Source of the DNA: Neobacillus mesonae
GTDB taxonomy: Bacteria; Bacillota; Bacilli; Bacillales; Cytobacillaceae
Direction of reading: 5' to 3'
NCBI RefSeq assembly: GCF_023715155.1
Contig: NZ_JAMBNQ010000025.1
Coordinates: 1 to 64,000 of the forward strand
Length of the DNA: 64,000 nucleotides
Shown: positions 16,823 through 26,343 of the stretch, in pieces
Layout of the letters: each line of letters begins with the position of its first letter
Position numbering within the stretch: the first letter of the stretch is position 1
Translations under genes and position numbers: made by a program
Notes under the pieces: model-generated
What the model saw: the letters and a program-made list of their open reading frames with translations, nothing else
What the model was told of the DNA's origin: nothing
Databases searched by the model: none

Positions 16823-18643
16823 TTAATTATGAGTTAACAGCTGCTCCAATTCCCCGAGCTTTTCCTCAAACACTTTAAGTGCATTTTTAACCGGAGCTTC
16901 ACTCGTCATATCAACTCCTGCTTTTTTTAGCACCTCAATTGGGTAATCAGAACTTCCAGCACTAAGGAAATCAATATAGCGTTTTACCGCAGGCTTTCCT
17001 TCTTCAAGGATTTGCTTGCTTAATGCCGTTGCCGCACTGAAACCAGTTGCATATTGATATACATAATAGTCGTAATAGAAATGCGGAATTCTTGCCCATT
17101 CCAGACCAATTTCCTCATCGATTACAATTTCGTCTCCGAAATACTTTTTATTAAGATCATAATAAATTTCTGTTAAGGAGTCTGCCGTTAAAGCTTCATT
17201 ATTTTGTGCTTTTTGATGAATTAAATGTTCAAATTCAGCAAACATCGTCTGGCGGAACACAGTACCACGGAATCCTTCTAAATAATGATTTAAAAGGTAA
17301 ATCCGTTTTTGTTCATCATCAATTGTTTTTAAAAGATAATCATTCAGCAGTGCTTCATTGCAGGTTGAAGCGACTTCTGCAACAAAGATTGAATAGTTTC
17401 CATATGGATATGGCTGTGATTTCCTTGTATAGTAACTATGCACCGAGTGGCCGAATTCATGTGCTAAAGTGAATAAATTATTCACATTATCCTGCCAATT
17501 CAAAAGGATATATGGATTTGTTCCATAGGAACCTGACGAGTATGCACCGCTGCGCTTCCCTTTATTTTCATGAACATCTACCCAGCGGTTTTCAAATCCT
17601 TGTTTTAATACATTTGCATAGTCCTCGCCTAATGGGGCTAGACCTTTTAACACAATGTCTTTTGCCTCATTATATTTAATTTCCATTTTTACATCTTTCA
17701 CTAGCGGCGTATATAAATCGTACATATGAAGCTCATTTAACCCCAATACCTTCTTACGTAAGCTTACATACTGATGTAATAGATGGAGATTTTCATTTAC
17801 CGTGTTCACCAGATTATCATAAACACTTTCAGGTATATTGTTTGCTGAAAGTGCCGCATGTCTGGCAGAATCATATTTTCTTACCCTTGCATTGAAATTA
17901 TTTTTTTTCACATTGCCGCTCAATGTGCTCGCAAACGTATTTTTAAAATCTCCATATGTTTTATAGACTGCTTTAAAAGCATCATGTCTTACTCTTTGGT
18001 CACTGCTCTCCAAGAACCGGGTATAACGGCCATGGGTAACCTCGACCTCTTCACCATTTTCATCTTTAATAGCCGGAAATTTCAAATCGGCATTATTCAG
18101 CATTCCAAATGTATTGCTTGAGGTATCCATTACCTCGCCTGCTTCAGCTAATAAGGCTTCTTGCTCCGCACTTAACACATGGGGTCTTTGCAGATTAATT
18201 TCCTCAATCGCATGCTCATATAATTTTAACTCCGGTTTTTCATTCAAAAAACCACTGACTTTATTCTCATCCAATGAAAGGATTTCCGGAACAATGAATG
18301 CCAATGCACTAGCCACCTGGGAATATAGATTTTTCATCCTGTCATCTAATCCCTGGTAAAAAGAATTCGTTGTATCTTGGTCATATCTCATATGTGAATA
18401 TGTATATAGTTTCCCAATTCGTTCTAGAAGCTGATCTTCATATTGAAGTGCTTTGTAAAAAGTATCAGCGCTTTCACCTAATTTTCCTTCAAATTCCTTA
18501 ATTCCAGGAATAAGTCCTAAAACATCCTTGAATTCCTTTTCCCATTCCTCATCACTTGCAAAGATATCCTCCAGTCTCCACGTTTCTTCAACTGGGAGTT
18601 CACTTCTTGCTGGAAGGGATTTTACAGCTGATTCATTTACCAT
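16823..18643 (-). CDS. pepF: oligoendopeptidase F
   Basis: A 606-residue zinc metallopeptidase of the M3 family that cleaves peptides of roughly 7-17 residues in the cytosol. The zinc site HExxH is in TLAHEFGHSVHSYY, with the third ligand Glu in FVAEVASTCNEALL. The N-terminal oligopeptidase domain covers about 110-180. Fits next to coiA as in Bacillus; could recycle peptides imported by Opp/App. Start ATG with GGAGG upstream. Confidence 0.95.
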   Translation of the reverse strand: MVNESAVKSLPARSELPVEETWRLEDIFASDEEWEKEFKDVLGLIPGIKEFEGKLGESADTFYKALQYEDQLLERIGKLYTYSHMRYDQDTTNSFYQGLDDRMKNLYSQVASALAFIVPEILSLDENKVSGFLNEKPELKLYEHAIEEINLQRPHVLSAEQEALLAEAGEVMDTSSNTFGMLNNADLKFPAIKDENGEEVEVTHGRYTRFLESSDQRVRHDAFKAVYKTYGDFKNTFASTLSGNVKKNNFNARVRKYDSARHAALSANNIPESVYDNLVNTVNENLHLLHQYVSLRKKVLGLNELHMYDLYTPLVKDVKMEIKYNEAKDIVLKGLAPLGEDYANVLKQGFENRWVDVHENKGKRSGAYSSGSYGTNPYILLNWQDNVNNLFTLAHEFGHSVHSYYTRKSQPYPYGNYSIFVAEVASTCNEALLNDYLLKTIDDEQKRIYLLNHYLEGFRGTVFRQTMFAEFEHLIHQKAQNNEALTADSLTEIYYDLNKKYFGDEIVIDEEIGLEWARIPHFYYDYYVYQYATGFSAATALSKQILEEGKPAVKRYIDFLSAGSSDYPIEVLKKAGVDMTSEAPVKNALKVFEEKLGELEQLLTHN

Positions 18644-18800
18644 TTAGTCATCCTCCATTCTTAATAATTTCGGAATACAAATTGTATTCCCAATACTATA
18701 TTCTTTTTATCAGGTCCTTTTTCCTTTTTAATTTTGGAGAAAAGACATATACCTAACTATATTATACCCAATGCACTATTTTCATTTATTGGTTTTGCTC

Positions 18801-19985
18801 TTATCCTTTTATTTTTTGATGGAACTCAAAACTTGCCATTTCCTTCTCATGATTTGACTTCGGTATTTTTATTCTCTGTTGAAGCTGAAAAGTCGTTTCG
18901 TTAAATTTCCCCAAAATCCCTAAACGCTCTAGTATATAAAAATAATCTAATACTGGTTCCATAAAAGACACATTATTAAGCTGCGGTAAAGAACGGACCA
19001 TAATCTCTTTTCGCTTTATTCTCTTATTCATATGGAAACTAACTTCGTTAACAGTTAAAAGATCACCCGGCTTTTTATTCAACAGCACATCTAACATCAA
19101 GTAGGCTTGCCAAACAATCGGTGCAGTGTATATATAAAGGGAATGCGGCACAGGAAGGCCAATTTCCGGCGGCAATAAAAATAAATTCATATTTCGGTTA
19201 TATAATTCGTTTAGAAAGGAATTAGAGCGTGCCCCAGGGGTTTGGGTCCAGTTTATTTTAAACCGGTTTAATTCTTTTTCCCAGTTCGTAAATGCAACTT
19301 TCTTAAAAGGGTTTGACGGATTCAATAATTGTTGAAGTTTTATTTGCTTTAGCGGGTTGGCATCATGATAAGTAAAGGCATTTTTTATTGAAAAAGGAAC
19401 AATAGAAGCCAGGAAGTGGAAGCAGTGCTTTTCGGGGCAATAAGCAGGAATATAAAGCTTTCCTGTCTCTGATGGCCGTAAAAATAGATAATGAAAATTA
19501 GATAATGCTGCAATATTTCTTTTCTTAACTTGCAAATGATGGTTTGAAATAATCCAAAGAGGTATGTAGCCATTTTGAAGATATGTTTTTGTCCGTTTTG
19601 AAAAGACTTGCTCAGGCAGAAAGGAACATTGGAATTCCAATGCATATTTTTTTCCTTGATACTGAAACATAATGTCAGGACGCTGCTCAATTTCCCGATC
19701 GTAAAATTCCAATATCGCAGGTATATTTTGTCCTATCAGCCAATGATACAGCTGGAGCTTTCCTTCCATATGTCTTTGGGTTTCGCCGTCATATGATTCA
19801 AAACAAGCCGCTCCCTGTTTATGTGCAAAATGGAAAATCCGCTGGTCGCCTATTTTAAGGACAACCTCCTCCCCACAGACAGGACAAATAAATTCTTCTT
19901 TTTCCCGGATTAATAACAGTGTTTCCTTCTTGTATTCATTTCCAAGACACAGTGTTTGTCCAGTTTTTGTGCATGCTGTTAACAT
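18801..19985 (-). CDS. coiA: competence protein CoiA
   Basis: A 394-residue competence-induced protein that promotes recombination of incoming DNA. The N-terminal zinc-finger-like region has C34-x2-C37, H52, H55 and C61 (FICPVCGEEV, FHFAHKQGAAC). A nuclease-like core follows: RPDIMF then YALEFQCSFL, which fits a PD-(D/E)xK fold with ExQ. The C-terminal half is helical. Located in the mecA-cls-coiA-pepF order seen in several Bacillus genomes. The finger resembles that of YjcD at the left of the window. Confidence 0.92.
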   Translation of the reverse strand: MLTACTKTGQTLCLGNEYKKETLLLIREKEEFICPVCGEEVVLKIGDQRIFHFAHKQGAACFESYDGETQRHMEGKLQLYHWLIGQNIPAILEFYDREIEQRPDIMFQYQGKKYALEFQCSFLPEQVFSKRTKTYLQNGYIPLWIISNHHLQVKKRNIAALSNFHYLFLRPSETGKLYIPAYCPEKHCFHFLASIVPFSIKNAFTYHDANPLKQIKLQQLLNPSNPFKKVAFTNWEKELNRFKINWTQTPGARSNSFLNELYNRNMNLFLLPPEIGLPVPHSLYIYTAPIVWQAYLMLDVLLNKKPGDLLTVNEVSFHMNKRIKRKEIMVRSLPQLNNVSFMEPVLDYFYILERLGILGKFNETTFQLQQRIKIPKSNHEKEMASFEFHQKIKG

Positions 19986-20407
19986 ATAACCCCCCCTTTA
20001 TCTTACTTAGATATTCGACAAAAACCGCAAAAATCCTTTGAATAAATCCTTCAAAAACTGGAGGACACGGAAAAAATACCCTTTATAGGAAAATGACTTT
20101 TTAACTTTGTTGTTGATTTTCTCTCCTGGCAGCTTTGCTTTCCGCTGGCGTGCTGGTTACTCCGTAAGTATGAAATCAAATATCCATACAAATCAAAAAA
20201 ATTTCAAGATTGCTGCTATTTTAAGAAAAAGTCAAAAGAGCGGTATAAAATAGCCGCTAAAAACAACGAATTAAAAACAGACAAAGGTACAATGTTGCAA
20301 ATCCTCGGGTCTCGTTAGCATGCAATTGCAAGGTACACGGCAATATTTAGGTGAATATTAAAAAAATATTGAAAATAATAGACCAAAGATAGGCCAAAAT
20401 AGCCCAA
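19986..20407. other. intergenic region upstream of coiA
   Basis: About 420 bases to the cls terminator. It contains a one-ended fragment of the TGTTGATT repeat (20110-20165) and otherwise unremarkable AT-rich sequence. No gene is credible here. Confidence 0.5.
20110..20165 (+). repeat. partial TGTTGATT-type repeat
   Basis: TTGTTGATTTTCTCTCCTGG then GCTTTCCGCTGGCGTGC. This resembles the left end of the 55058 element (TGTTGATTTTCCGTTCCAGG, GCTTTCCACGGGCGTGC). The right end is not found, so it looks like a decayed copy. Confidence 0.5.
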
Positions 20408-20462
20408 TTGCCTAAAAAAGGCGACTTAAAATTCACATTTATGAATTTTAAAGCCGTCCTTA
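20408..20462 (-). terminator. terminator after cls
   Basis: On the minus strand a long imperfect stem (GGCTTTAAAATTCA with TGAATTTTAAGTCGCC) runs into TTTTTT. It lies 65 bases downstream of cls. Confidence 0.7.
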
Positions 20463-20526
20463 TTAGTGGTTTGAAAATTTTGGAGAAAAACGAAGGTTTC
20501 TCAGTGTCCTCAAAAACTGACGGGTT

Positions 20527-22047
20527 TTAAAGGAGCGGCGATAGAAGTCTGGCAGTTGATTCTAAAAGACGGTAACCAATATGCCGTTGTTCAAATGTCT
20601 CAAACTCAATTTGTTTTGAATATCTTAGGTCACTTTCATATTCCTTAACAAGTTTTTCGGTACTGTTAGTCCGGAACAAGAAGGCATTGACTTCAAAATT
20701 CAAATGAAAACTTCTCATATCCATATTAGAGGTTCCAATAGATGCTAATTCACCATCCACCAGGACAATCTTACTATGCATAAAACCGCGTTCATATTGA
20801 TAAATTTTCACACCGGCTTCAAGCAATTCTGGAAAGTAGGACCTGGATGCATGAAATACAATGCGTTTATCAGGACGGTTAGGTACCAGCAGCCTCACAT
20901 CAATATCGCTTAATGCAGCTATCTTTAAGGCTGAAAAAATATCCTCATCAGGAATAAAATATGGTGAAGCAATCCAAACTGATTTTTTCGCAGATGTGAT
21001 CATTGAGAAAAAAATATTCTTAATAATACTCCACTCATTATCTGGTCCACCGGCAATCAGCTGTACACCGCCATGACTGTAATGGTCAAATTGCGGTGAT
21101 AAATACTCAGCCGTCAAAAAACTGTGGTTGGTCATGTAATACCAATCTTGAAGGAAAATCAGCTGGAGCGTCCTGACAGCCTCTCCTCTTAACATTAAAT
21201 GCGTATCACGCCAAAAGCCAAAATCTTTATCTCTTCCTAAATACTCATCACCAACATTTAAGCCGCCGACAAAGCCGATATTGCCATCAATCACTATAAT
21301 TTTTCGATGATTACGAAAATTAAACTTATTATTCAAAAACGGAAGTTTTACCGGTCCAAAAGGGACAGTTTCTACACCCGCAGCTTTTAAATCATTGATA
21401 TATTTTTTAGAAAGCTGCCAGGAACCAACAGCATCAAACATGAATCTAATCTTGATACCCTGATTTGCTTTCTCAATTAAGATATTTTTTATTTCCTGCC
21501 CAATCTCATCATGTCGGACAATATAATATTCCATATGTATATGATGCCTAGCCCTTTTGAGTTCCTGGATAATATGACGGAATGTTTCATCCCCATTTGT
21601 CAAAACCTTTGTAGCGGTTTCAAAGGAAATTGGGCTGTTTCCGAGCTTTTGAGCCAATGTAAATAATTGTCCATGATGCTCACCCATTAAGGCTCTTTTC
21701 TCTTCATTTTTTGGGTCATCTTCACCCTCAACAGTTAAAAATGCCTGTTTATCAAGAAAAAACTTTTTCCGGAACATTTTTTCTTTACGGTAATTCCGGC
21801 CAAAGAGAAGGTAAAAAATAAAACCTGCAAACGGAAAAACGCCAAGAACAACCAGCCATGTAATGGTTTGTGAAGGGTGCCGGTTTTCTAAAAAGATGAC
21901 GAATCCTATAAAAATCACAGATAATGAAATCATGACGCTAAGAAATCCAAGGACTCCACTCTCCAACCGGTCACGGAAGAAAAATAATAGTATGGATATA
22001 GCCAGTAGAAAAATGATTACCCTTACCGTGTTTTTCATTTTCCACAC
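20527..22047 (-). CDS. cls: cardiolipin synthase
   Basis: A 506-residue membrane phospholipase-D-family enzyme joining two phosphatidylglycerol molecules to cardiolipin and glycerol. Two N-terminal helices (about 10-30 and 37-57, then a third hydrophobic stretch near 65-85) precede two HKD motifs: HRKIIVIDGNIGFVGGLN and HSKIVLVDGELASIGTSN. Length matches the family. Lies between mecA and coiA. Confidence 0.94.
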   Translation of the reverse strand: MWKMKNTVRVIIFLLAISILLFFFRDRLESGVLGFLSVMISLSVIFIGFVIFLENRHPSQTITWLVVLGVFPFAGFIFYLLFGRNYRKEKMFRKKFFLDKQAFLTVEGEDDPKNEEKRALMGEHHGQLFTLAQKLGNSPISFETATKVLTNGDETFRHIIQELKRARHHIHMEYYIVRHDEIGQEIKNILIEKANQGIKIRFMFDAVGSWQLSKKYINDLKAAGVETVPFGPVKLPFLNNKFNFRNHRKIIVIDGNIGFVGGLNVGDEYLGRDKDFGFWRDTHLMLRGEAVRTLQLIFLQDWYYMTNHSFLTAEYLSPQFDHYSHGGVQLIAGGPDNEWSIIKNIFFSMITSAKKSVWIASPYFIPDEDIFSALKIAALSDIDVRLLVPNRPDKRIVFHASRSYFPELLEAGVKIYQYERGFMHSKIVLVDGELASIGTSNMDMRSFHLNFEVNAFLFRTNSTEKLVKEYESDLRYSKQIEFETFEQRHIGYRLLESTARLLSPLL

Positions 22048-22072
22048 CTACCAAATCATTCAATATGTAAAA

Positions 22073-22100
22073 TACCGATTCCATATAGATGAAATCGGTA
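22073..22100 (-). terminator. hairpin after mecA
   Basis: TACCGATT and AATCGGTA form an eight-base perfect stem just after the mecA stop. On the minus strand it is followed by TTTTACAT, so it is a modest terminator before cls. Confidence 0.6.
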
Positions 22101-22106
22101 CTTTAG

Positions 22107-22772
22107 TTAGTTAAAATGTTTTCGCAATTCTGCAAAAACATTATCTGCAATTATTTCTTTCCCATACTCCTGAATTCGGTGAATAGTCAGCTGTGTTTCA
22201 TATCCATACTCAAGCAGGACACTTAACATATCATCAATTTCTTCTTCTTCAAATAAATCTTCAGGGAATTCAACATATAAATAATATTTTCCTTCAAAGT
22301 GATACAGTTTTGTCACCATGCTGTCTAAGCCTGGCCGGGAACTCAAACTGATTACATCCTCAAAATCTTTAAAGGCAAGTATGAATTCTAAAGTATCATC
22401 TTCAAGGATATCGTCATCAGAATAATCAGGATTAAAATGCTGATCTAAAATCTCTTCGATTTTTTCATCAACAGGCAAATCTTTAAGTTTACCATTGGGA
22501 ATAGGCAGTTCAAACTTTTGTCCATCCTTGGATAACTGTGCTCTTGTGACTAAAACCTCTAAACCCTTGTCAAGAGCTTGAACTTGTATCCAAAGCGGCC
22601 CCTCCATAGAGAATTCTTCTTCCTCATGGACCTCATCCATCATTTCCCAAAAGAGTTCTTCGCTTCGTTCGCGATTGTACCAAATTTCCTCACGATCAAA
22701 GCCTCTTTCCTCTATATCAACGTAGGAAATATAAAATTTTACTGTATATTCATTGATACGCTCAATCTCCAT
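22107..22772 (-). CDS. mecA: adaptor protein MecA
   Basis: A 221-residue adaptor that targets ComK, ComS and other proteins to ClpCP. The N-terminal substrate-binding domain starts MEIERINEYTVKFYISYVDI. An acidic linker of about 80-125 follows, then the C-terminal ClpC-binding domain (about 130-221, FEDVISLSSRP, YHFEGKYYLYVEF). ATG at 22772 follows GGGGAGAGG; a longer in-frame start at 22811 lacks conservation. With comZ, med and coiA it forms the competence theme of the window. Confidence 0.94.
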   Translation of the reverse strand: MEIERINEYTVKFYISYVDIEERGFDREEIWYNRERSEELFWEMMDEVHEEEEFSMEGPLWIQVQALDKGLEVLVTRAQLSKDGQKFELPIPNGKLKDLPVDEKIEEILDQHFNPDYSDDDILEDDTLEFILAFKDFEDVISLSSRPGLDSMVTKLYHFEGKYYLYVEFPEDLFEEEEIDDMLSVLLEYGYETQLTIHRIQEYGKEIIADNVFAELRKHFN

Positions 22773-23153
22773 ATTTACCTCTCCCCTCCATTGTCCATAT
22801 TGAAGGGACAAAATACCCCCAGGCAGATAATGCTACATAGTATTTACTCCCATAAAGAGGGTTATTCCATTAATAGGGGATCCTCCCCTTCTGAAAACTA
22901 AATACCCCTGTACTCACATTTTATGACAAAATCATTATTAAGGGAAATAAAAAAGCCAAAAATAAGGCAAAACGATTAATCTGCCTATTTACTTAGAAAA
23001 GCGTCCTGACACTTCTCCAAAGACTATCGCTTTCAGTCTCGCTTATCCTTGTGGAGCAGACAGCTTAAAAGAAGATTTTGGCTTAAAAAAGTATACTAGA
23101 TATTCCCTTTATTGTAGCAAAAAAAATAAAAAACCACAAATAGTTTATAAAAA
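22773..23153. other. intergenic region between spx and mecA
   Basis: About 380 bases upstream of mecA. There is a short GGGGATCCTCCCC hairpin near 22878-22891. A GC-richer stretch at 22996-23068 (AGAAAAGCGTCCTGACACTT...) starts like the AAAAGCG repeats of this genome. No gene seen. Confidence 0.4.
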
Positions 23154-23179
23154 AAAAGCCTCTTTTGTAAGAGACTTTT
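23154..23179 (-). terminator. terminator after spx
   Basis: On the minus strand AAAGTCTCTT and AAGAGGCTTT pair around ACAA (one mismatch), then a run of nine T. Confidence 0.85.
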
Positions 23180-23184
23180 CTTTG

Positions 23185-23580
23185 TTAATTAACCATCCGC
23201 TGCGCTTCACGCAATTGAAAAGTTCTAACCTTTCTAGGCAAGAAACGGCGGATTTCATCTTCGTTATAGCCTACTTGGAGGCGTTTCTCATCAATAATAA
23301 TTGGACGTCTTAGGAGTCCAGGATTTTCTCTAATCAATTTAAATAAATCTTGAAGAGGCATAAAATCTAAATTAACATCCAATTTCTGAAATGTTTTTGA
23401 TCTTGTTGAAATAATTTCATCTGTTCCATCCTCCGTCATTCGGAGAATTTCCTTAATTTCTTCCATTGATAAAGGTTCAGAGAAAATATTTCTCTCTTTA
23501 TAAGGAATTTCATGTTCTTCCAGCCAAGATTTTGCTTTTCGGCATGATGTACAACTAGGTGAAGTGTATAATGTTACCAT
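23185..23580 (-). CDS. spx: global redox-stress regulator Spx
   Basis: A 131-residue ArsC-fold protein that binds the RNA polymerase alpha C-terminal domain and reprogrammes transcription under thiol stress. The redox switch CxxC is C10-T-S-C13 ([11 protein letters not shown]). The [20 protein letters not shown] segment and C-terminal REAQRMVN are present. An upstream GTG at 23592 touches the ribosome binding site, so the ATG at 23580 is used; it gives the exact B. subtilis length. Degraded through SpxH/ClpXP; spxH is in this window. Confidence 0.96.
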   Translation of the reverse strand: MVTLYTSPSCTSCRKAKSWLEEHEIPYKERNIFSEPLSMEEIKEILRMTEDGTDEIISTRSKTFQKLDVNLDFMPLQDLFKLIRENPGLLRRPIIIDEKRLQVGYNEDEIRRFLPRKVRTFQLREAQRMVN

Positions 23581-24113
23581 TTTGTTCTTCACACTCCTCT
23601 TTTATTTACAATCCACTATATATATTGGATTTACCAGAATAGGTTATATTAATAATTAAAATTATTATAAATTAAAAATTTATATTATTAATTATACACT
23701 ACTGCATCTTAAAAAGGTATCCCTTTTTAAAAAATATTGAGTTCATCCCAATAGTAATTATTGTTTGTCCCACTATATTAAACGAATTATATCAGGAAAA
23801 GTTTCACTTTTTTAATTATTTTTAGCTAAAAATTTTTCATGTTACTGAAAATCTTTATTATAGTGTTCGTTTCTAACCATTATCTTTTAAGGGTGATATT
23901 TACATTAATTTCTTCAATTCAAATATTATAGTTCATGGTACTTTTTATAAACAAAGATATTTTTTCTCATTCTCAATTACGATTTTAAATGAAAACGCAT
24001 ACACAACTTAATAAACTTTCCTCTTTCATTAAACAACAAGTTCTTTTAAAATAAGATGGAGGGATATTTAAATATTATATGAAATATTTAATAAGAATAA
24101 TGGAGGGACTGCA
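23581..24113. other. AT-rich divergent promoter region of spx
   Basis: About 530 bases, extremely AT-rich, between divergent spx and the 61-residue gene. A minus-strand TATAAT lies at 23691-23696 but its -35 is poor. Multiple stress promoters are expected for spx from B. subtilis; I cannot assign them. No gene seen. Confidence 0.45.
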
Positions 24114-24299
24114 ATGGCTGCTTACATAACAGATTTGGTAGTTGTCGCCTTGCTGATTATTGGAATTACGGCATTTATGGGTGACATTACAAATGGTATT
24201 GGGGAAAGATTATTTGGCGGAAAGCGCCGAAGTGAATATGTTGATCAAAATGCCCGTTTCCAAACTGGATGGAAAGCTGTCGGCGGGAAGAAAAAATAA
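24114..24299 (+). CDS. 61-residue single-helix membrane protein
   Basis: A small protein with one N-terminal hydrophobic helix (about 5-24) and a basic hydrophilic tail (GGKRRSEYVDQNARFQTGW.., ends GGKKK). GGAGGG lies 7-8 bases before the ATG and a strong terminator follows, so it is a real gene. Family not recognised. Divergent from spx. Confidence 0.75.
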   Translation: MAAYITDLVVVALLIIGITAFMGDITNGIGERLFGGKRRSEYVDQNARFQTGWKAVGGKKK

Positions 24300-24310
24300 T
24301 AAATTTGCCA

Positions 24311-24344
24311 AAGGACAAAATCGCTATTGATTTTGTCCTTTTTC
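24311..24344 (+). terminator. terminator after the 61-residue gene
   Basis: AAGGACAAAATC and GATTTTGTCCTT form a perfect 12-base stem around GCTATT, then TTTC. Confidence 0.88.
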
Positions 24345-24363
24345 TACAGAACACATAAACTTA

Positions 24364-25350
24364 TTATTTATTCTTCAACTTGGCATAAACCTTCCTCTTC
24401 GGTTTTAATTTTGGTTCAAAACTTGTCTTAATCCAGGGTGTCCGCTGGTATGTGGACTGAAAATGATTTTTTAAACCATTTGCTAATAAACTAAAGGAAA
24501 TCGTGATGATTAACAGTAAAACCAATGGAACATATAAAATATATGCCGTATGACTATAGATATTTTCCCGTGCTGAACCGACTAATCCGGCAATTTCTTT
24601 AGTGATGGATAAATAGATATTGTTATCCGGCCGGAAAATAGTTCCGCCGATGAAAATCTTCATTAAGGCAAGCTGTCCCATCAGTGCAATAACTTGAACA
24701 ATTTCTAATATAAACATAATCAGCAATGATTCTTTTAACTGTGGAAAGACATGGCGCCACACTATACGATGCCGGCTTGCCCCTAAAGTTTGGGCTGCTT
24801 CAATAAATGTTGATTTAAATATTTCATTTGACTTTTTTCGAACTGAAGAAATAATGCTTGGAATACTGATAATAGATGCAATAATGATAAAATAAAAAAT
24901 TAATACAAATGAATTTACTTCAGAATTAACACTAATTGGTGCAAGAAAGAAAAACAGAATAAGAAAAAGCGGTATATAACTCCATGCATTTTCAAATGCT
25001 TGAATCCATTGAGGCACTTTTCTCCATGTACCAATGTATAACCCCAAAAAAGATCCAGCTGCCATTTTAATCACGGTGATTGTAATGGAAATAACGAGTG
25101 TATATCTGATGCCATAAAGAATCATTGAAAATAGATCATACCCCCATCGGTCAGTTCCTAGAGGATAATCCATTGACATAAAGGGTTCAAGTGGAGGACC
25201 AATAATTTTCCCATCTACATAACTGGTTCTAAGTGTATCTGTTATCGTATGCGGTGCTATAAACGGCCCAAATACCGCAAGGAAAATGAGAATGGCCGTC
25301 AAAGCAATTCCAGTATATAAAGTAAAATTGATGGATAAAAATTTATTCAT
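24364..25350 (-). CDS. orphan OppC/DppC-like peptide ABC permease
   Basis: A 328-residue inner-membrane permease of the binding-protein-dependent family: six hydrophobic helices and an EAA-type cytoplasmic loop (EAAQTLGASRHRIVWRHVFPQLKES). The periplasmic-side LGTDRWGYDLFSMILYG segment is typical of OppC/DppC. The ATG at 25350 overlaps the preceding stop as ATGAATAA, implying coupling. The C-terminal 30 residues are basic. No binding protein or ATPase accompanies the pair, and sequence is well diverged from OppC and AppC of this window. Confidence 0.85.
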   Translation of the reverse strand: MNKFLSINFTLYTGIALTAILIFLAVFGPFIAPHTITDTLRTSYVDGKIIGPPLEPFMSMDYPLGTDRWGYDLFSMILYGIRYTLVISITITVIKMAAGSFLGLYIGTWRKVPQWIQAFENAWSYIPLFLILFFFLAPISVNSEVNSFVLIFYFIIIASIISIPSIISSVRKKSNEIFKSTFIEAAQTLGASRHRIVWRHVFPQLKESLLIMFILEIVQVIALMGQLALMKIFIGGTIFRPDNNIYLSITKEIAGLVGSARENIYSHTAYILYVPLVLLLIITISFSLLANGLKNHFQSTYQRTPWIKTSFEPKLKPKRKVYAKLKNK

Positions 25351-26203
25351 AAATAAATCCCCGTTTGAATATGTAGAGTACAAATCTAATTGACATATAA
25401 ATGATGAATGAAATCAAAAGCATGGAAAATAAGCCGATTGCAACCGGCTGAAATTGATTACTTTGGAAGATAAATTTCGTAATTCCTGGTACATTAAGCA
25501 GATATTCAATAATAAATAAATTGCCGATTGCCAAAGAAACAACTTTTGTTAATTCTGCAATGATAAACGGCTCGATATTTTTGTAAACATGCTGAAAGTT
25601 TATGTAATTAGTACCCATTCCTTTAGAAACGGCTGTACGAATATAGTCTTCAGCACTTGTTTGATAATACTGAACGGCGATTAATTTGAACAAATAAAGA
25701 GTCGGCGCTATAGCCGTTAATACCATTGGAAACCAGATATTGAGTACACCTGATTCAGGACTGAAAGCAATAATTCTTACTCCTGTAACTTCGTATATTT
25801 TTATCGCTAACACCAATGAAAAAATAATTAATATAAAATCAGGGATTGCTGATAATACATTTAGCAGCATATGAATGAACCGGGTTATCCTCAATTGGCT
25901 TAAAAATATCCCCAACATAAGACCTATTACAATCACTGACAGAACGCCTGCAAGCAATATTGAGAAGCTGGTTAGAAAATAACCAAAAATATCGTCTGAG
26001 ATATACCTTATTTGATTCCCTATTTGATATGTACCAAGGCTTCCGTTTAAAATCTCGTTCATAAAATCCCCAATTCCTTTACCAAGGCCGCTCCAATTCC
26101 ATGAAATATTCTTCTCAGCAGGATCAATTTCTATTATTGATGGAATGGCAGCCAGAAAGATGATGAGCAGGAAAATGAATAGGACCTGCTGCAAAATTTT
26201 CAT
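25343..26203 (-). CDS. orphan OppB/DppB-like peptide ABC permease
   Basis: A 286-residue permease with an N-terminal helix, five further helices and the loop TAVSKGMGTNYINFQHVYKN in the place of the EAA motif (RTAKAKGLS in OppB). Ends GITKFIFQSN..FKRGFIYE. AAGGGGG lies upstream of the ATG. Paired with the OppC-like gene downstream by an 8-base overlap. It sits directly downstream of the opp operon terminator, so it is transcribed separately; the pair may borrow OppA and OppD/F. Confidence 0.83.
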   Translation of the reverse strand: MKILQQVLFIFLLIIFLAAIPSIIEIDPAEKNISWNWSGLGKGIGDFMNEILNGSLGTYQIGNQIRYISDDIFGYFLTSFSILLAGVLSVIVIGLMLGIFLSQLRITRFIHMLLNVLSAIPDFILIIFSLVLAIKIYEVTGVRIIAFSPESGVLNIWFPMVLTAIAPTLYLFKLIAVQYYQTSAEDYIRTAVSKGMGTNYINFQHVYKNIEPFIIAELTKVVSLAIGNLFIIEYLLNVPGITKFIFQSNQFQPVAIGLFSMLLISFIIYMSIRFVLYIFKRGFIYE

Positions 26204-26311
26204 CGTAGTCCCCCTTATTCACTATATTGAAATATAATGTTACTTTTTATTTTCCTGTTTTTTTGCACAATCGTCAATAATATTCGATATATTTAGAAAG
26301 TTAAATATAAA

Positions 26312-26343
26312 AAATAATACGGTCTATTAAGACCGTATTATTT
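26312..26343 (-). terminator. terminator of the opp operon
   Basis: AAATAATACGGTC and GACCGTATTATTT form a perfect 13-base stem around TATTAA, overlapping the oppF stop codon. Minus-strand T residues follow. Confidence 0.9.

Noticed and set aside
20191..20340. Possible small RNA or gene in the coiA-cls gap
   Set aside because: No promoter, terminator facing the right way or frame with a ribosome binding site.
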